From Citrobacter europaeus (lineage in GTDB: Bacteria; Pseudomonadota; Gammaproteobacteria; Enterobacterales; Enterobacteriaceae): a stretch of DNA of 64,000 bases. The notes beneath the pieces are model-generated. The model worked only from the letters and a program-made list of their open reading frames with translations, had not been told where the DNA came from and searched no databases. Below, piece by piece: positions 61,171-64,000 of this stretch. Each line of letters starts with the position of its first letter. Position 1 is the first letter of the stretch. Both the position numbers and the translations under genes were made by a program. The stretch is from NCBI GenBank assembly GCA_020099315.1, contig CP083650.1:3968001-4032000 (forward strand), given 5' to 3'.

Positions 61171-62427
61171 TCAGATTAACTCCAGCGCCAGTAGCTCATC
61201 AATGGTCTGGCGACGGCGAATCAGTCGCGCCACGCCTTTATCAAACAAGACCTCCGGCAGCAGCGGGCGGCTATTGTAATTTGACGACATTGACGCGCCG
61301 TACGCCCCGGTATCATGCAAGACCAGATAATCTCCCGACACCACCGCAGGCAACAGACGGGTTTCTACATTCCCACCTTCCTGCTGGGTAAACACGTCGC
61401 CGGATTCACACAGCGGCCCCGCCACCACGGTTTCAATCTGCTGCGCGTTTTCCAGCGAGCGGCCATCACCCGCCAGCGCGGAGATATGGTGATAGCTGCC
61501 ATACATCGCCGGGCGCATCAGATCGTTGAATCCCGCGTCGATCAGCACAAAGTGACGGCTGCCCATCTCTTTTACGCTGCGCACCTGCGCCACTAACACG
61601 CCAGCTTCTGCGACCAGAAAACGACCAGGCTCTATCTCAAGTGCGACCGGGTGGCCCAGGTGTTTAGCGATCTGCTCACGCGCGGCATTCCACAGGCCGA
61701 AGTAATGATCGGTGTCGATCGCCTCTTCCCCTTCACGATACGGGATTGATAAACCGCCGCCCGCGGAGATCGCCTCCAGATCCTGACCAAATTCAACCAC
61801 CTGGCGCACCATTGCGCCGCACACCTGCTCCAGATGGCCGTAGTCTACGCCGGAGCCAATGTGCATATGAATCCCCACCAGCTTTAACTTATAGCGCTGG
61901 ATCACTTCCAGCGCCGCCGGTAGATCGCTGTACCAGATACCATGTTTGCTGTTTTCACCGCCGGTATTTGTTTTCTGACTGTGCCCATGCCCAAAGCCAG
62001 GGTTTACGCGCAGCCACACGCGATGGCCCGGCGAGACCTGACCCAGTTGTTCCAGCATATCCACCGACCCGGCATTTACCGGAATGCTCAATTCATGCAC
62101 CCGCGCGAGCGTCGCTTCATCAATCATATCGGCGGTAAAGACTATCTCATCTTTCCCAGGTACAAAGCCTGCCGCCAGCGCACGTTCAATTTCGCCAAGC
62201 GAGACGGAATCAACCTTCACGCCCTGCTCGCGCATCAGACGCAAAATATGAATATTCGAACATGCCTTCTGAGCAAAACGCACCACGTCAAACTGACTCA
62301 GCTTAGCAATCTGGGCGCGAATAATCTGCGCATCATAGACCCACACCGGGCAGCCGAATTCGGCAGGCAAGCGCAGCAGGTTGTCGGCGGTCAGGTCAGT
62401 GTCTGTGTTGTTGAGTGGACGTGGCAT
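61171..62427 (-). CDS. lysA: Diaminopimelate decarboxylase LysA
   Basis: A 418-residue fold-III PLP enzyme that decarboxylates meso-diaminopimelate to lysine, the last step in lysine synthesis. PLP lysine is K54 in VRFAQKACSN; conserved HMHIGSG, EPGRFLV and GPLCESGDVF follow. Start at 62427 after CAGGAGCAC; the frame upstream reads into the lysR control region and is rejected. Divergent from lysR, its activator. E. coli LysA is 420 residues; the two-residue shortfall falls in a loop. Confidence 0.97.
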   Translation of the reverse strand: MPRPLNNTDTDLTADNLLRLPAEFGCPVWVYDAQIIRAQIAKLSQFDVVRFAQKACSNIHILRLMREQGVKVDSVSLGEIERALAAGFVPGKDEIVFTADMIDEATLARVHELSIPVNAGSVDMLEQLGQVSPGHRVWLRVNPGFGHGHSQKTNTGGENSKHGIWYSDLPAALEVIQRYKLKLVGIHMHIGSGVDYGHLEQVCGAMVRQVVEFGQDLEAISAGGGLSIPYREGEEAIDTDHYFGLWNAAREQIAKHLGHPVALEIEPGRFLVAEAGVLVAQVRSVKEMGSRHFVLIDAGFNDLMRPAMYGSYHHISALAGDGRSLENAQQIETVVAGPLCESGDVFTQQEGGNVETRLLPAVVSGDYLVLHDTGAYGASMSSNYNSRPLLPEVLFDKGVARLIRRRQTIDELLALELI

Positions 62428-62545
62428 GGTGTGCTCCTGTATTGGCTTTTTTATGATTACGCCACAACCCGAAAAGAATAAAAAATATCGTTTTATCGTG
62501 AGTCTATGCAAAAATGATATGGATTGGTTCATTCGAGGATTGCCC
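62428..62545. promoter_or_regulatory. lysA-lysR divergent promoter region
   Basis: 118 bp, A+T-rich, between divergently transcribed lysA and its activator lysR. LysR sites are expected here; I cannot place promoter hexamers with certainty. Confidence 0.55.
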
Positions 62546-63481
62546 ATGCCCGCCGTTAACCTGCGTCACATTGAAATCTTTCACGCTGTGATGACGGCGG
62601 GAAACCTGACGGAAGCCGCGAGGATGCTCAATACCTCACAGCCTACCGTCAGCCGCGAGTTAGCGCGCTTCGAGCAAGTTCTGGGGCTAAAGCTGTTTGA
62701 GCGCAGCCGTGGGCGCTTGCATCCAACGGTACAGGGATTACGTTTATTTGAAGAGGTGCAACGTTCGTGGTATGGCCTGGACAGAATAGTGAGCGCCGCC
62801 GAAAGCCTGCGCGAATTCCGTCAAGGCGAACTGTCGATCGTCTGCCTGCCAGTATTCTCACAGTCTTTTTTACCGCCGCTGCTGCAGCCATTTCTCGCGC
62901 GTTATCCGCAGGTCAATATTCAGATAGTGCCGCAGGAGTCACCGCTGCTGGAAGAGTGGCTGTCGGCACAGCGCCACGATCTGGGGTTAACGGAAACGCT
63001 GCATACACCTGCCGGAACGAAACGCACTGAATTGCTGGCGCTGGATGAGGTGTGCGTACTGCCGCAAGGGCATCCGCTGACCCGCAAAGCGGTATTAACA
63101 CCGCAGGATTTTCAGGGAGAGAACTACATCAGCCTGTCACGAACCGACAGTTACCGTCAGCTACTGGACACCCTGTTTAATGAACATCAGGTGAAGCGCC
63201 GCATGGTGATTGAAACCCATAGCGCCGCTTCAATTTGTGCGATGGTGCGGGCGGGCGTTGGGATCTCGGTGGTAAACCCGCTGACCGCGCTGGATTACGC
63301 CAGCAGCGGAGTCGTTATCCGCCGCTTCAGTATTTCGGTGCCGTTCACGGTCAGTCTGATTCACCCGCTTCATCGCCCCGCCTCGGCGCTGGTTGATGCT
63401 TTTACTGCACATCTGCAAGCCCATCTGCCGAGACTTATCGAACCGCTGGAGGCTATTTTGCATCCACAGTCGAAAGCATAA
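62546..63481 (+). CDS. lysR: Lysine biosynthesis activator LysR
   Basis: A 311-residue LysR-type regulator, the founder of the family. The HTH is NLRHIEIFHAVMTAGNLTEAARMLNTSQPTVSRELARFE; the DAP-sensing domain follows. It activates lysA. Start at 62546 after CGAGGATTG; the longer frame from 62381 overlaps lysA and is rejected. Its 3' end overlaps the convergent ygeA by 29 bases. Confidence 0.97.
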   Translation: MPAVNLRHIEIFHAVMTAGNLTEAARMLNTSQPTVSRELARFEQVLGLKLFERSRGRLHPTVQGLRLFEEVQRSWYGLDRIVSAAESLREFRQGELSIVCLPVFSQSFLPPLLQPFLARYPQVNIQIVPQESPLLEEWLSAQRHDLGLTETLHTPAGTKRTELLALDEVCVLPQGHPLTRKAVLTPQDFQGENYISLSRTDSYRQLLDTLFNEHQVKRRMVIETHSAASICAMVRAGVGISVVNPLTALDYASSGVVIRRFSISVPFTVSLIHPLHRPASALVDAFTAHLQAHLPRLIEPLEAILHPQSKA

Positions 63482-64000
63482 ATGCCACCGCATCTTGCGC
63501 ATGGATTGCCGCAGTGTCGAAAACAGGTAGTGGGCTTAGCTCTGCCGGAACCAGCAGACCAATCTCGGTACAGCCAAAGATAACCCCTTGCGCCCCCTGT
63601 TTAGCCAACTGGTCAATCACGCTCAGGTAATAGTCGCGAGAGGCTTCGCTGAACTCACCGAGGCACAGCTCGTCGAAAATAATCTGGTTTATTTTCTGGC
63701 GGTCATCAGCTTCAGGAATAAGCGTGCTAATGCCAAATTCAGTCTGTAAACGCCCACGATAAAAATCCTGCTCCATGGTGTAGCGCGTACCCAGTAGCGC
63801 CACGTTGCTCATCTGCTGCTTTTGTATAGCCCGACCCGTTGCGTCGGCAATATGCAGGAACGGCACATCACAGGCGCTTTCAATCGCCTCAGCAACTTTG
63901 TGCATGGTATTTGTACACAGCACAATCCCTTGCGCTCCAGCTTGCTGAAGCCCTGTGGCGGCCTGCGCGAGGATCTCCCCGGCCCGCTGCCAGTCACCGC
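63453..64000 (-). CDS. ygeA: Amino acid racemase YgeA, N-terminus cut by window edge
   Basis: The frame stays open from the stop at 63453 to the right edge, giving about 180 residues of an Asp/Glu-type racemase; E. coli YgeA is 230. Both catalytic cysteine regions are visible: GIVLCTNTMHKVAE and VIFGCTEIGLLV. E. coli YgeA is a broad-specificity racemase, preferring homoserine. Convergent with lysR and overlapping its last 29 bases. Confidence 0.93.
   Translation of the reverse strand, partial: GDWQRAGEILAQAATGLQQAGAQGIVLCTNTMHKVAEAIESACDVPFLHIADATGRAIQKQQMSNVALLGTRYTMEQDFYRGRLQTEFGISTLIPEADDRQKINQIIFDELCLGEFSEASRDYYLSVIDQLAKQGAQGVIFGCTEIGLLVPAELSPLPVFDTAAIHAQDAVAFMLSTVDAK

Overview
This is a 64 kb stretch of chromosomal backbone from an enterobacterium close to Escherichia, Salmonella and Citrobacter. 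Nearly every protein reads as an ortholog of the E. coli K-12 yqcA to ygeA segment, in the same order. The three small RNAs expected there (csrB, gcvB, the omrA/omrB pair) and the metZWV initiator-tRNA cluster are present, and many intergenic gaps carry enterobacterial REP/BIME palindromes. It is not E. coli: a rbs-like sugar module sits where fucP should be, and a second LacI-type regulator gene follows galR. Citrobacter is my best guess. I see no insertion sequence, prophage, integron or CRISPR array.

Layout. 1-5.1 kb: yqcA (cut by the left edge), truC, yqcC, csrB, syd, queF, ppnN. 5.1-9.2 kb: serine uptake and deamination (sdaC-sdaB) behind a leader rich in inverted repeats, then xni. 9.3-22.4 kb: an enlarged L-fucose locus. 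On the minus strand, in transcription order, it has ABC ATPase, permease, binding protein, FGGY D-ribulokinase-like kinase and LacI/Cra-type regulator, then fucA-fucO. Divergently on the plus strand are fucI-fucK-fucU-fucR. 22.4-29.5 kb: rlmM, ygdD, gcvA, gcvB, ygdI, csdA-csdE, tcdA, mltA. 29.6-30.0 kb: three initiator tRNA genes. 30-44.7 kb: amiC, argA and the RecBCD genes (recD, recB, ptrA, recC). 44.7-46.4 kb: the prepilin-like cluster ppdC, ygdB (frameshifted), ppdB, ppdA. 46.6-51.3 kb: thyA, lgt, ptsP, rppH. 52-58.4 kb: mutH, ygdQ, ygdR, tas, lplT-aas. 58.5-64 kb: omrA, omrB, galR, an extra LacI-family gene, lysA, lysR, ygeA (cut by the right edge).

Main point of interest. The permease gene fucP is absent from the fuc cluster. 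Its place is taken by a five-gene block in the same order as rbsA-C-B-K-R, but the kinase is a pentulose kinase carrying the TCSLV signature of D-ribulokinases. The 464 bp divergent control region holds two identical perfect 16 bp palindromes with centres exactly 240 bp apart and a near-consensus CRP site between them. FucI also isomerises D-arabinose to D-ribulose. The locus can therefore be read as a combined L-fucose/D-arabinose system: FucK-FucA-FucO would form the 1-phosphate route and the added kinase a 5-phosphate route into the pentose phosphate pathway. That reading is inference; gene identities and operators are read from the sequence.
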